The translations under genes were made by a program, and so were the position numbers. This document shows positions 1-10,886 of a stretch of 64,000 nucleotides of DNA, in pieces; the first letter of the stretch is position 1; the number at the start of each line of letters is the position of its first letter. Location of the stretch: NCBI GenBank assembly GCA_028829895.1, contig CM054181.1, forward strand, positions 105,992,860-106,056,859. Reading direction: 5' to 3'. The DNA comes from Sinotaia quadrata. Taxonomy: Eukaryota > Mollusca > Gastropoda > Architaenioglossa > Viviparidae. The notes beneath the pieces are model-generated. The model searched no databases. It had not been told where the DNA came from and saw nothing but the letters and a program-made list of their open reading frames with translations.

Positions 1-1035
1 ATTAGAATTGGTTCAGGCCAGGATGACGTCAATCCTAGCAATGGCGGTTTCACCTGTTACTCAACTTTAACACTAACCTGCACAAGATGGGCAGATTTAT
101 AGTGCTGTGTACGCAGTCGTAATGATAAACTGGTTTTCGATGTCAGTCAGGTGTTAAGTTTTGCCTTTGATCATTTTTCATTTCTCAAACGTAATAACAC
201 AAACTTACAAACATGAACATAGTTTATTCACATTCAGCGAAATAAATGGTAAAACAATTAACTGCATACGGAAAGGTTTCAAACAATAATTTATTTAAAG
301 GCGTTGTCGCCATGAAAGGAACGTATGAATACAGAAGATTGGATGAAAAGAATATTCATGTTTTGACAAACAATACACAGTATCATTGCTTTTCCACTAA
401 ATTATCCATGCGCAAGCAAATCTGTCGCTTCTGGGAGCTTCAACATTGATTGCCCTCCTAACCGATATGCCCAACGAAACGTTCTGATAAGCAACACACT
501 ACTCTTGTTGTTATGATTGATCAGGATAGGGTTCCCAACTCTATTTTGCATATTCAATTTTAAATGTTCCATCTGATGACAGATGGTTAGCAGTTGGCCA
601 GAAAGTTTGATAGTAGAAAGAATTATATGCTTAACCATATCAACATTAAAAGGCTATTCAGTTGACCTAAGGGCAGGGCTGCATCCAAGCTCTTTCATTC
701 ACATAGTGGACTTCTGATCTACCATCTTAAAGACCCACCTCCCTTCCCTTCTTCAGTCAGGCCCACTTACGATCAATCTCATATCTCCCTACAGTACACC
801 TATGCGTATTTACTATAATAGACTGGTTGGATTTCTGCTTGACCATGGTTCCCTGTCACGTAAACATGGTCAGACTTGCTGGAGAAAAATACCTTAGTTA
901 ACTAGCTAAACAAACAAACAAAGACGGGTTACAGTGATAAATTAGAAGGGCAGCCCAGAAGAGACAAACAAAACAAAGACGGGTTACAGAGATAAATTTA
1001 AAGGGCAGGCCAGAAGAGACCAGGTAAAAGAACAC
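1..1035. other. Non-coding stretch, no gene seen
   Basis: I see no convincing exon on either strand; the open frames here are short and have no recognisable composition. A perfect CRE-type octamer TGACGTCA lies at 24-31. From about 905 onward the sequence contains short AGACAAAC-like words that lead into the minisatellite that follows. Confidence 0.5.
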
Positions 1036-1440
1036 CAGACGAGGCAAGATAAAAGAAGGACGCTAGAGGAGACAAGATAAAAAAAAGAAGGACGCTAGAC
1101 AAGACGATAAAAGAAGGACGCTAGACGAGGCAAAATAAAAGAAGGACGCTAGACGAGACAAGATAAAAGAAGGACGCTAGACGAGACAAAATAAAAGAAG
1201 GACGCTAGACGAGACAAGATAAAAAAGAAGGACGCTAGACGAGACAAGATAAAAGAAGGACGCTAGACAAGACGATAAAAGAAGGACGCTAGACAAGACG
1301 ATAAAAGAAGGACGCTAGACGAGACAAGATAAAAGAAGGACGCTAGACGAGACAAGATAAAAGAAGGACGCTAGACGAGACAAAATAAAAGAAGGACGCT
1401 AGACGAGACAAGATAAAAAAGAAGGACGCTAGACGAGACA
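1036..1440. repeat. Minisatellite, about 28-bp unit, about 14 copies
   Basis: Purine-rich tandem repeat whose units contain the core AAGAAGGACGCTAGACGAGA. Most units are 28 bp, with variants of about 24-25 bp (AAGACGATAA form) and 30 bp (extra A residues). The core GGACGCTAGA recurs about 14 times. The array grades into degenerate AGAGACAAACTAGAAG words that continue to about 1760, so the present array probably grew out of a broader purine-rich simple sequence. No coding role is suggested. Confidence 0.95.
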
Positions 1441-2149
1441 AACTAGAAGCAAACTAGGAGAGACAAACCTGAAAAGGGGATAGCACAGATAAACTATACG
1501 AGACAAAGAGGCAATGTAGAAGAGATAGACCGGCAGAGGCAAACCAGAAGAGGCTGACTAGAGGAGACAAACTAGAACATACCAACCAGAAAAGGGGGTA
1601 GCAGAGATAAACAAAAGAGACTAGCTACAAGAGATAACCTAGAAAAAACCAGCTAGCAGAGATAACCTAAAAGAAACACCTAGAAGAGTCAGACTATAGA
1701 AAAAGGTAAGAAGCAACGGACTCAAAATGAATGAAGCAAAATGAAGTCAGAGAATCGAATAGAAGAGAAATACCTGATGCGACAAACTAAAGAGTGATTA
1801 CAATAGGCAGACTATCTATCTATATATAGCAGATAGACTAGTAAACTGAGAGTTAACATCAGGGAAACGAAATAGTCAAAGCAGACAATTATAACAAAGA
1901 CAAACATATTATAACAAAGGATAAAGAACAAGATACATATGCCTAAAAGTATGGACACAATCCCGAGGTCAAGCCACGGATAAAGAGAGCAATTAGTATT
2001 TTTTTTTAAAGTAAAGAAAGAAAGACACCTCAATTCACCGCTGTACCTTAACGTGTCTGTCGATTCCATTTGAATAAACTATGAATACTAATTACCTGTA
2101 TGATTAAATAATCACTTCTGTGAGGTCCAGGTTTTCTTGCTTCTGCTCA
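1441..2149. other. Degenerate purine-rich tail, then AT-rich DNA
   Basis: From 1441 to about 1760 are decayed GACAAAC/AGAAGAGA words related to the preceding minisatellite. From 1761 to 2149 the sequence is AT-rich with a short TATC run near 1814. No exon is supported. Confidence 0.5.
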
Positions 2150-2360
2150 GAGTGCAAAGGGCGCGAATAAAAATGACGTCACCGCGCGTTATCTCTCATG
2201 GGTGACAGATGCCGCTTCACAGCTCGACAGCTAGTAAACGTCTGGAGGAGGGCGGGGATGATGAGTTTATGATATTATACTCCTGCACGAACCGCAGTCC
2301 CGGGAGTTCTGGAGTATGATATCAGAGCGCCATCTGCCGCTGAAGATGAAGCATGTTATA
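2150..2360. promoter_or_regulatory. GC-richer patch with CRE octamer, hairpin and CTCF-like core
   Basis: This patch is clearly richer in G, C and CpG than its surroundings. Seen directly: a perfect TGACGTCA at 2174-2181; an inverted repeat with arms 2271-2283 and 2311-2323 (13 bp, one G.U wobble, 27-nt loop); and AGCGCCATCTGCC at 2326-2338, whose reverse complement GGCAGATGGCGCT fits the AGRKGGCGC-type core bound by CTCF in other animals. The short open frames inside end quickly. A promoter, insulator or first non-coding exon is possible, but no transcript start can be shown from sequence. Confidence 0.3.
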
Positions 2361-4045
2361 ATTTACGGCTCGACTCCAAATTAAAAGAAAAGCGTACACA
2401 AGACAGTGCCTTGTGCTTGGCTGAAGATAATTTTATTTATTTTTTTCTTTTCTTAAAATTTCTTCTGATTGTTTGTGACATTTTAGTCGGCCTACACATT
2501 TTTACAACAAAAAAATCCCCTAATTTTAACTTATTGATTGCAGACCCAAGAAAAATACAAAACTGAAATGGCAAATTGCATTGACTTCCTCTCTACTACA
2601 GGAAAGTGGTTAAAAGATAATAAAAAAAAAAAGTGAGCCATGAAATTATCATGGAAAATGAAATGAAAGATATCTACGTAGCGAAAGTATGACAAAGTAT
2701 TCCTATTAAAAATAAGTTGTTTATTAAAGGTAGGAAAGATAACTTTTAGTCTTCCCTGTAGTACACAGAACTTGAATAATTCATGGGGAAAATGTGAGGT
2801 GAGCAACAGAAAAATGAACAACAAAAACAAAACTCTTGTGATCTTCAACAAAGAGTGAAAATTTCGAGGTCAGTATAGTGAGGTATGAATATCACACACT
2901 TTAAATGACCCACACCCACACACACACACGTAATTTTATTTAGGCTTTCGCGTTCGTTTCTATCTTTTCCTGGTTTCGCAGGAGGGAGCACACAAACATG
3001 GGCTGATTTTAAGTGTGGAAAAGAGATAATTATATAATGCAGTCTGTAAGTTAAAGTGACACAACGGAGTGAAAGATTTGTCAGCTAATCCTGTATGGTA
3101 GGATTATTCATGGCAATATCATTTTAGTATTTTTCAAATCCTGGAGGACGGAATTGAATTGGCAACAAGATTTCAACATTTGTCAGTCAATCCTGGAGGA
3201 TGGGATTACTTTTTGCAACTCTTTTCTGATTCACTGATTGGCTGCTTGGTTGATAACTGCTTAACGTTTACTTCCTACATTCGCTGATTTCGCGGTCGGG
3301 ACAATTTTCTTTATGTGATTGCTAGTGGGTTTGTTCTTGATGCTCCCATGTATGGTGAAGTCTGTGGCACACCGTGACCTAACCTATCGCATCATCCGAC
3401 TGTCGTGAATGAGCCACTATGAAAAGTAAAGCAATTGAAGAATCATCAGAATGTAGTCACTTAACGTATTTTATGTCTGACAGTACATCTGTAATAACAC
3501 ACACACACACGCGCGCGCGCACACACACACACACACACAAACACAATTGTGTGCATAGTGAGGATTCTTTGTATTTGTATTCTTCATATAAAACTGTGTG
3601 AGAGGGTAACGCTCATACTGACAGTCCTTTTCCAGTGCCGGCGTTTGGTCCCTAAGGGCCCTGGATACGGTAAAATCTTGGTGCCCATGATATGATAAAT
3701 TTAACAAAACATACTTTGTTCTAAAACCTGCAGTATTTTCTTATTATTAACGCATACGGAAAGTAACCACTCTGAACTTCGAAATTTTGCTTTCTATCAC
3801 ACCACGAAGAAAGTTTCCTGAACTGGCAAGTTTTACTGACACGGAAGTCATGTGACTTGGTAGTGTTTTCATCCACGTTTTGTTAAAACCAAAATTTATG
3901 AGAATGACTTTCCTATCTCTCTGTTGGGCATATTTGTGGATGGAGATTAGAGAAATCTGAAGACTTGGCAACCGGATATTTAATTAAAATAAGTGCAAGT
4001 GTTGTCAGAGTGGAGCGGAAATTATCCTTGATCAGTTTAAGTTTT
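2361..4045. other. AT-rich non-coding stretch with a CA/CG run
   Basis: No exon recognised. The main structured element is an alternating run at about 3498-3540, where (CA)n passes through (CG)5 and back to (CA)n; such purine-pyrimidine alternation favours Z-DNA. The peptides encoded across it are low complexity and are not taken as genes. Confidence 0.5.
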
Positions 4046-4330
4046 AAATATTCCATTCTCCACTAGAACAGTAACGTACAAGTTTAAAACTTTCCTGTCC
4101 TCAAGCAACAGTAACGTACACGTTTTGAAACTTCATTCTCCATTAGCAACAATAACTTGCAAGTGTTAAAACTTCCTAATCAACTAGCAACAACAATGTG
4201 CAAGTTTTAAAACATTCTTCTCCACTAGCAATAGTAACGTGCAAATTTTAACACTTTCTTTTCCTCTAGCAACAGTAACGTGCAAGTTTTAAGACTTTCT
4301 TCTCCACTAACATCAATTACGTGTAATTCT
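4046..4330. repeat. Degenerate minisatellite, 41-43-bp unit, about 6-7 copies
   Basis: Units share the core AGCAACAGTAACGTGCAAGT followed by a T-rich segment ending in CTCCACT. Copies differ by several substitutions each, so the array looks old compared with the 30-bp array at 12.75 kb. Confidence 0.9.
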
Positions 4331-5195
4331 CTATATTTGTAAAGCAGGATAAAAGATTGTGAAAGTGCTCCAATTCGTCACCATCAGCAACAAATTGCTC
4401 GCCTTCCAATGGAGACCGTAGTCCCGTTCAGGCAAAAACGTCACAAAAGTTTATAGCCTCTCAGTCACATCCATGTCGCTAATCTCAGTTTCTTCTTCAA
4501 CTGAAAGTATTTCGTTCAAATTTCTATACTGTGCCTCTAGAGTCGGTTTCGATATTTGCGAATGTTGTGCACGGACACGCAGCACACACACACACACACA
4601 CCCATACACACATATACACAATCCCCACACTTCTTATTGTTGACCCAGTTGACCAAAATCACTCCTTCAGCTGAACTTGAATGGACAGAAGTGTTCCCTG
4701 AATTTGCTTACTCCGTGGCTCAAAGATTCTTCATCAGCGGATTCGTAAATTGATCATTCCTATATGCCGAATCCACTTTGAACCCAGGAATTTCAAGTCC
4801 TACTTTTTAAAATCTAATTCTGCTACATTGCTGGTTCCAGTCCCGAGTCTCGATATTCTGAGACGTGTTCCCAAAAGATTGAGCTGCTTCAACAATATCC
4901 ACCTGAGGACTTTACAAGGTCTTATGATGACGTCCACTTTCAACACAACATTGCGGTAAATCATTAATGAAGCCAAAATCCTGAATCTCTTGGCGTGAGA
5001 TGTCAGACGGGCAAACCTCCGATTTACATTTTTTTTTCTATTGACCACACCTGCTAGCTGCCAGAGCTGCAACGCATTTAGTTATTCATTCTATTTTTAT
5101 TTAATATATATAAATCTCGATTTCTGTGACTCCATAATTTTGGTACCCTTGCAGGTGCTCTTATTAGTCTATGCCAACCGGCACTGCACTTATTT
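4331..5195. other. Non-coding stretch
   Basis: A short (CA)n run occurs around 4581-4620. No exon with convincing splice sites or recognisable protein is seen. Confidence 0.45.
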
Positions 5196-5670
5196 GTCGC
5201 CAGTCAGTCAGTCAGTCAGTCCGTCACATCTATTAGACATCTGATGTTGGATCCGATATCAATATACTGGTCAATCGATAATCTAGTTGTTCAGTCGTTG
5301 ACAATTTGTCGTCATTTCAGTTATTAGTCAGCTGAATAATCGGTCATTAATTCAGCATTTAAATATTTTATCATTCGGTCAATTAATGATTTCTTTCAGT
5401 CGGTCCTTACACGTATTCCGGTTATTAATTTACATACCAGACGTAAGACAATAGTTTAAAAGGTCAATAACTCAGTTAGCTTACCAACGTTCAGTAAAAC
5501 AGTAATCAGTCAATCATCAGTACGTGATTTCGTCAGTAGTCAGTAATATTCATTCATTCAATCGCTAAGTCATCATTCAGTAATTGCCAGTCATTAAATC
5601 ACATATTCAGTCGTCCAGTTAGTAAGTCATTGTTCTTCATCAGTCAGTCACTAAGTCGGCGGCCAGTCAG
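5196..5670. repeat. TCAGT-rich degenerate simple repeat
   Basis: It begins with an exact (CAGT)n run near 5203-5220 and continues as scattered CAGT, TCAGTC and CATTCAGT words to about 5670. It looks like a decayed tetranucleotide expansion rather than a gene. Confidence 0.7.
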
Positions 5671-5705
5671 ACATATCCACAGTCACTTAATTATCCTTTC
5701 TCTCA

Positions 5706-5754
5706 GCGTTTACAGCAGTTACTATGTAGCTTTGCAATTTTCTCGATATTTCTC
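5706..5754 (+). repeat. Copy 1 of a dispersed 46-49-bp duplication
   Basis: This block, running GCGTTTACAGCAGTTACTAT through to TTTGCAATTTTCTCGATATT and TCT, recurs nearly unchanged at 6038-6083 in the same orientation. The two copies flank the GT array. The second lacks 3 bases in the middle and has a few substitutions. Confidence 0.85.
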
Positions 5755-5843
5755 TCACTGTTTTTCTTCTTTTACTTCCCCTCTCAAACTAATTCAGTTT
5801 CAATTCGATTACAGCCATTGCATGAATTTTATTTATTTAAGAC

Positions 5844-5845
<2 letters not shown>

Positions 5846-5922
<77 letters not shown>
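5846..5922. repeat. Microsatellite (GT)n, about 38 units
   Basis: Uninterrupted GT dinucleotide run of 77 bp, flanked by T-rich sequence. Confidence 0.97.
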
Positions 5923-5925
<3 letters not shown>

Positions 5926-6037
5926 GGTATCGCTAGGGCTAAGTAGTAATTTTAAATTGCTCTGCCTACTTGTAAATTATTTTCTTACAGTACTTTTCTT
6001 GGTCCTCGCGACCTGGCAACTCCAGCTGCGTCCACCG

Positions 6038-6083
6038 GCGTTTGCACCAGTTACTATAGCTTTGCAATTTTCTCGATATTTCT
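6038..6083 (+). repeat. Copy 2 of the dispersed 46-49-bp duplication
   Basis: Direct repeat of 5706-5754, followed within 40 bp by a (CT)n run at 6120-6158. The spacing between copies is about 332 bp. Confidence 0.85.
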
Positions 6084-6118
6084 TTCGCTCGCTCTTTCCT
6101 TTTCTTACCCACTCACTC

Positions 6119-6119
<1 letters not shown>

Positions 6120-6158
<39 letters not shown>
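6120..6158. repeat. Microsatellite (CT)n
   Basis: Uninterrupted CT run of about 38 bp. Confidence 0.95.
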
Positions 6159-6163
<5 letters not shown>

Positions 6164-6290
6164 TTTTTCTTGTTCAGAAGACTTTCTTTGTATCTCACTT
6201 TTCTCGACTCTCAAGGTATTTCATGCTTTTTGTTTGTCCCATCAGCAACTCTCTCCCCTCCCGTCCTATACATCCCGTTTGTTTTTCATT

Positions 6291-6408
6291 CACAAGTTTA
6301 TGTAATAACTGACTGATTTAGAGACTAGAGATGATTGTTATTTTTCAGTCACAAGTTTATGTAATAACTGACTGATTTAGAGACTAGAGATGATTGCTTG
6401 CTATTTTA
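6291..6408 (+). repeat. Tandem duplication, 59-bp unit x 2
   Basis: CACAAGTTTATGTAATAACT begins at 6291 and again at 6350. The shared sequence continues through GAGACTAGAGATGATTG in both copies with almost no difference, so the duplication is recent. Confidence 0.95.
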
Positions 6409-7284
6409 TTTTTTAGAAATAGGAAGGGCCTAATACTAGTAATAACGGAAGAACGTAATATTCGCCGATCTATTTTGCAATTATTAGAAGTTTGAACTCT
6501 GAAACGTGAAGAGCGAAAGACGAGTCTGAATGCAGTTAACTGAAATTTGAAACCTGTGTCGCAAAAAAAAAAAGGAAAACTGCAACATGAACAAAACAAT
6601 ACAGAGTTAAAAACCCAGAAAGGCGCAAGCAGAAATGTGTTGTCATATGATAACCGACACCATGCTGCGCTTGTTTAGCTAATTTATGCAAAAGTGATTA
6701 ATATTAATTCGCGCACGTACCTTCCGCCCATACCTGTGATGCTGAAAAAAAAGCAGTGCTACTTTCAATTTTTACTCCAAATCTGTTAACTTTGTAATTA
6801 CTTTTCAAGCTTTGTGTATTGAAGAATACAGCTGTTCGTGCAAGCCGAATTTCGCTGTCTCCTAAACCTAGCACACCTCACCTTTTCGATAAGAAATTCA
6901 TAGCGTAATGGGAACTAATTTCGTAGTTCCTACAGTTCATCTGGTATAATAACGCACTTATTACACCCTCTAGTGTAACAGAATATGGCGCACACTTGAA
7001 TGTGTCGAAGTAGTTCGATTTCAACAATAATCTATGACGTTTGCGAAGAACAAATGAAGGCTACGAAATTGCACGTGTGAGAAGAAATAATCTGTCTCAC
7101 ACACACACACACACTTCAGAGTTCAGAACGTTCTGTAATTCGTATTAAAAGTATTCATCAGGGGCCATAACTCACAAAATGTAAAAATAAATAATTAGAT
7201 AGGTCGTTTATCTATTTTTGGCCTTGATAGTTTCCCTCAAATATAATATATATACATTTAACGTTTGAGCGACTTCCTGTGTGC
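6409..7284. other. Non-coding stretch left of the candidate terminal exon
   Basis: AT-rich, with a short CA run near 7085-7112. No exon is recognised. If the exon at 7403-7504 is real, this would be intron sequence of that gene. Confidence 0.4.
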
Positions 7285-7402
7285 AGGTATGGGATGGAGA
7301 AGATACCGGAAGATATTTTCAAGAAAATTTCATTGTGTTCTAGGTCACCGTGCCCCTCCTGACCTAGATTTTACTTTTTCAATCACGGTTGGCCCAGTGC
7401 AG

Positions 7403-7504
7403 TCACTCGGCGAGTATGACAAGGCTCGACAAGACACATTGTATGACAAACTCTCAAAGAAACTAACAGCAATGGGTGCTACTGCTAAGAAGAAAAAGGG
7501 CTGA
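7403..7504 (+). CDS. Possible last coding exon, lysine-rich C-terminus, gene not recognised
   Basis: An acceptor-like tract (TTTTACTTTTTC ... GTGCAG, AG at 7401-7402) precedes a 33-codon open segment starting Ser-Leu-Gly-Glu-Tyr-Asp-Lys. It contains YDKLSKKL and ends in KKKKG before TGA at 7502-7504. Codon use is balanced and the peptide is not low complexity, unlike the other open frames in the window. An AATAAA lies about 215 bp downstream. The same frame stays open to the left, so alternative acceptors at AG 7285-7286, 7342-7343 or 7366-7367 would lengthen the exon; the upstream part would read APPDLDFTFSITVGPVQ. I do not recognise the protein family. A soluble basic-tailed protein is all that can be inferred. 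The 5' partner exons are not identifiable here. Confidence 0.4.
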   Translation, partial: SLGEYDKARQDTLYDKLSKKLTAMGATAKKKKG

Positions 7505-7717
7505 CAGCCACTGATGATACTGTAACAGAAGTTAGACAATGACGAAATAGTTCAAGGTCGTCAGCTGAATGTATGACAATGACTGAACAGTCGTCAAGAA
7601 AAGGGAATTACTAAGCAATTCACGTGTGAAAGTGATCGTGGGGGGTGGGTTGGATGCTACATGAAAGAAAAGTCACATTAAAAAAGTACAATCATGTCAA
7701 AGTATTTATTAACGGTA

Positions 7718-7723
7718 AATAAA
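7718..7723 (+). promoter_or_regulatory. Candidate polyadenylation signal AATAAA
   Basis: Perfect AATAAA hexamer 214 bp after the stop of the candidate exon. The expected cleavage zone 10-30 bp downstream falls at the start of the SINE-like sequence at 7726-7795. Confidence 0.35.
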
Positions 7724-7725
7724 GT

Positions 7726-7797
7726 AGGCAATGGCTCATGGTTTAACTGTTCGCTCAAGTAGTGTGTTATTCGAATTTTTTTAGGGGTGAAATATGC

Positions 7798-7838
<41 letters not shown>
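7726..7838 (+). mobile_element. tRNA-related SINE head, diverged copy, with (GT)n tail
   Basis: The sequence resembles the better copy at 7995-8062: CATGGTTTAACTGTTCGCTC corresponds to CAGTGGTTAACCTCTCGCTC, and TATTCGAATTTTTTTAGGGG sits where the B-box and AGGGGT end are expected. A (GT)n run at 7797-7838 follows directly. The A-box/B-box layout suggests a tRNA-derived SINE head, but this copy is too decayed for a firm call alone. Confidence 0.45.
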
Positions 7839-7841
<3 letters not shown>

Positions 7842-7994
7842 TCGCTTACTGTACACATACATTCCAATTCAATGAGTATATGATTTATTTATGCTTAGCT
7901 ATGTTGTTATACATGAAGCCCATGTACATGCGTATTATAGATTGAGTAACAAAAAATAGATATTTATAAACCGAGTAACAATAAATTGGAAGTA

Positions 7995-8061
7995 AGAGAT
8001 GGGGCAGTGGTTAACCTCTCGCTCAAGAAGACCGTGCTCGATTCTCGCTAGGGGTTACTAG

Positions 8062-8062
<1 letters not shown>
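7995..8062 (+). mobile_element. tRNA-related SINE head
   Basis: GGGGCAGTGGTTAAC (8001-8015) resembles a tRNA A-box region, and GTGCTCGATTCTCGC (8034-8048) fits a slightly decayed B-box (GGTTCGATTCC) about 30 bp later. The copy ends AGGGGTTACTAGATG and runs straight into a GT array. Related sequences at 7726-7795 (+) and 20707-20782 (-) share TCTCGCTC and the spacing. This is what is expected of a SINE whose 3' tail is a dinucleotide repeat; family identity is inferred. Confidence 0.6.

Positions 8063-8124
<62 letters not shown>
8063..8124. repeat. Microsatellite (GT)n
   Basis: GT run of about 62 bp directly 3' of the SINE-like head, with degenerate GTGTGTATA words continuing to about 8170. 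Confidence 0.95.
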
Positions 8125-8128
<4 letters not shown>

Positions 8129-8170
8129 TGTGTATACATGCGTGTGTGTGAGTGTGTATATACGTGCGTG

Positions 8171-8887
8171 GACACAAATATATAATTAGTGATATCTCTA
8201 TTGTGAATTTTTCCTCCTCATATCAGATTACATTTCTGACGTTGTAATTTTCCTATAGCAGTGGGACCAAAGTCACTGGAAAAGTGTCACATACAAAAGT
8301 CAGAAGAAACTAATAAAATTTATTATAACAACAGTCGTTATTTGTGTATATATGTGTATGAACACTTATACATATTTCTTCTGATCTGAATGCTTTAAAG
8401 GTTTGGTTTGGTTTGAATTATTTCATTATTTCTTTCTGATACATTTGACGTACTATGTCAGTTCGATAGTTTTCGTCTGAAATTTTATAACGCTATATAT
8501 TTCAACCGAAATTCATTTACATACGTGTAAAAATGGCGCAAATGTTAATTTTTCGTATGAATGGTTCGAGCCCTGTAGAACTGCACTCCCAATAAAATCA
8601 AACGAATTATTTTAAATGTTGACTGGTATTCTTGATAATTCTAATTCCCCTGTTCTACTGTGCGATTATATATTTTGAATATGAACACTGCGGCAAAAAG
8701 TGTTATTTATTTATTTACTTAGTATTTGAAAATAATACTATTTTTGTATTATTCTTAAAACTGTTCATAATTCTCACCCGTCAAATCTGTCAAACTTTTA
8801 TTATTGGATGTCAGATTAATTGATGAGTTTTCCTTTAGTTTCGCCTATTATGAATATATGTTTCCAATTCTAGATGTACTGTGTGCA
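8171..8887. other. AT-rich non-coding stretch
   Basis: Nothing recognised. A B-box-like GGTTCGAGCCC occurs at about 8563 but without an A-box or cloverleaf. Confidence 0.45.
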
Positions 8888-8899
8888 TGTGTGTGTGTA

Positions 8900-8942
<43 letters not shown>

Positions 8943-8952
8943 GAGAGAGAGA
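8888..8952. repeat. Compound microsatellite (GT)n-(GA)n
   Basis: GTGTGTGTAT words pass into a GA run with one GT interruption. Confidence 0.95.
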
Positions 8953-9063
8953 ATAACTGATAAAGTAGAGAAATTATTGTTAAGAACGAAGATTAATTAT
9001 CTCTAATTAATAATGAAATGGTCCTACACCATATACATGTATAGTGTCTGTGTGTGTGAGTGT

Positions 9064-9073
9064 AGGGGGCGCT
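9064..9073 (+). promoter_or_regulatory. CTCF-like core AGGGGGCGCT
   Basis: TGTAGGGGGCGCTTCC matches the AGGGGGCGC core of bilaterian CTCF sites. It sits in a small GC-rich island (9061-9110) 60 bp left of a family A element. A single motif match has low specificity. Confidence 0.2.
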
Positions 9074-9133
9074 TCCGGCTTCCGCCGCTTTCGCGCGTAT
9101 AGTGTCCTCGCTATAATACATAATATATAGTAT

Positions 9134-10747
9134 TGTGGCGAAGTAGATTTGCCTCTCCCTATTTCTAGACTTAATAATTATATCTTTGTTGCCAATGTTA
9201 ACGTGACCCGACCTTGGCCATTGCTTGTTATATATCTTAGCCAACATCTCAAGTAAAGAATGTGCTTTTCTTGCTGATAAAATCTAAACGGTTTTAGTTG
9301 GATGAGTAGTTATTATTATCCAATTGTTAAGATTCAGAAGAACCAGACCAGCCAATGGGATGAGATTAAAGTTTACCTGTTGAAAAAGATTTATTTTCTA
9401 ATCCCTTTGAAACTGATGTGGAAAAAGTCCAGTCATTAAAGGCGGCTGTTAACTTAATGGTGCATGAAAGATTGAGAGAGAATGGACTTTAAAAAAATAT
9501 TTCATGCATTTTAGCTAGTGATGTGTTATACTTGCATTTTATGCATAGATAAATTATGTGAGTAGACTATTATTTTTATAAATTATGGACTATGATGCTT
9601 GTATGTAGTATGCTAAACACTTCATTTTGTTTCTAGTAAACTGATTCATAAAATCATTGTTGTATTTATTATGCTATGTTTGTGTATTAGGCTAATAAAT
9701 ACTGTTGCAGGAAACTGCAAGTTGAGACTTGAATGTAAGAAGGAATGGATTAGCGATGAATAAACTGGAAACATAGCATTTGTTCTCTGATTATATTTTA
9801 CAGGGAAGAAGCAGCCTTTCACTAGTTTTTTTTTCACTAGATCTCCCAGTTTACTGATTTACGAACCACTACAACCATGATAGATTCGAGAAGTTTCTAT
9901 CCCTAGTGTGGAAGTATAAGGCTACACTGCACTCTGTTGGTGAATGGTGGCAAAGTATGCTCGACTACATCGTGGAATATCTAATACAAGGAAATTACTG
10001 GAAAATGCTACATAGTCGTTCTGCTTGAGGGAACTAATACAGTGAAGGAGTTCCCAGCTGAGTCTCGAGAGAACAGTGGCTGATGGAACATTTTGCAGCA
10101 TGCTAGAAGACATGTGAAACTGACAATTCTACTGTGATGATAAACTTGTGACTTGTGAGAGAATATTGTGGACTCACCTTGATAAGGTTACATACAAACT
10201 ATTATTGCTATAATCTCTATAACTCCATTTCTGTTCTCTGAACTATCCTGTGATTTATATTGACACTAATCTGTTGAATTATGGGTTAGAATATAAAACT
10301 GTATAAACATTGAATTTGAATGTGGTTCATGGAAATATTGGTCATGTAATCTTTTCATTGTATTTGCTATATGTATATTTGATTGTAGATTTAATATATT
10401 TATTGTTAAATTTAATTATCTTTTCACACATATTGATAACCATATGTTTAAGAGATAGTGGGTGGGTGAGGGATCGCTAAATATAGATTATAGACGGATA
10501 TATCTTCTTCCACTTATGGAAATATTGTGTGACAGTGAATGTTTGTCTTTAATGTTGTGGAAGAGTGAAAACGTTTTCTGCACCCCGCATATCCGCCAAG
10601 TGAGAGAGACGAGTGGTGTCTTTTGAAAAATTGTTAATAACATAAATTAAGAGTCTCATCTCTTGTAATTATTTATGGATGATTAATAATAATAATAATC
10701 ATCATCATCATAATCATAAACACATGCCTGTGTGGTGTTGTGTCACA
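9134..10747 (-). mobile_element. Family A repeat, copy A1: full-length LTR-like element
   Basis: The most complete copy at 1614 bp. On the - strand it begins TGTGACACAACACC and ends CGCCACA, giving the TG...CA termini of an LTR. It is flanked by AGTAT (9129-9133) and AATAT (10748-10752), a 4-of-5 match that suggests a 5-bp target duplication. Internal landmarks shared with other copies include GTGAGAGAGACGAGTGGTGT near 10600, the AATAAA-containing segment (on the - strand, about 10380-10400) and a TAA/CAT trinucleotide tract at 10682-10717. There is no gag/pol-like frame inside. It is probably a solo LTR or a non-autonomous LTR element; a MITE is less likely given the 5-bp duplication. Confidence 0.75.
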
Positions 10748-10886
10748 AATATAAATATACAATAAACATAATACGTACAAACAAACATGACTAAATCTTT
10801 GATGTGATACTTTTTAATGACTTCATTTCTCTTGTGGTATACTGTCACTTTTTTCGTAGCAAACTTTGTGCCATTTTACCCGTGCC

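Noticed and set aside
8555..8590. B-box-like GGTTCGAGCCC as a tRNA gene
   Set aside because: No A-box at proper distance and no cloverleaf stems.
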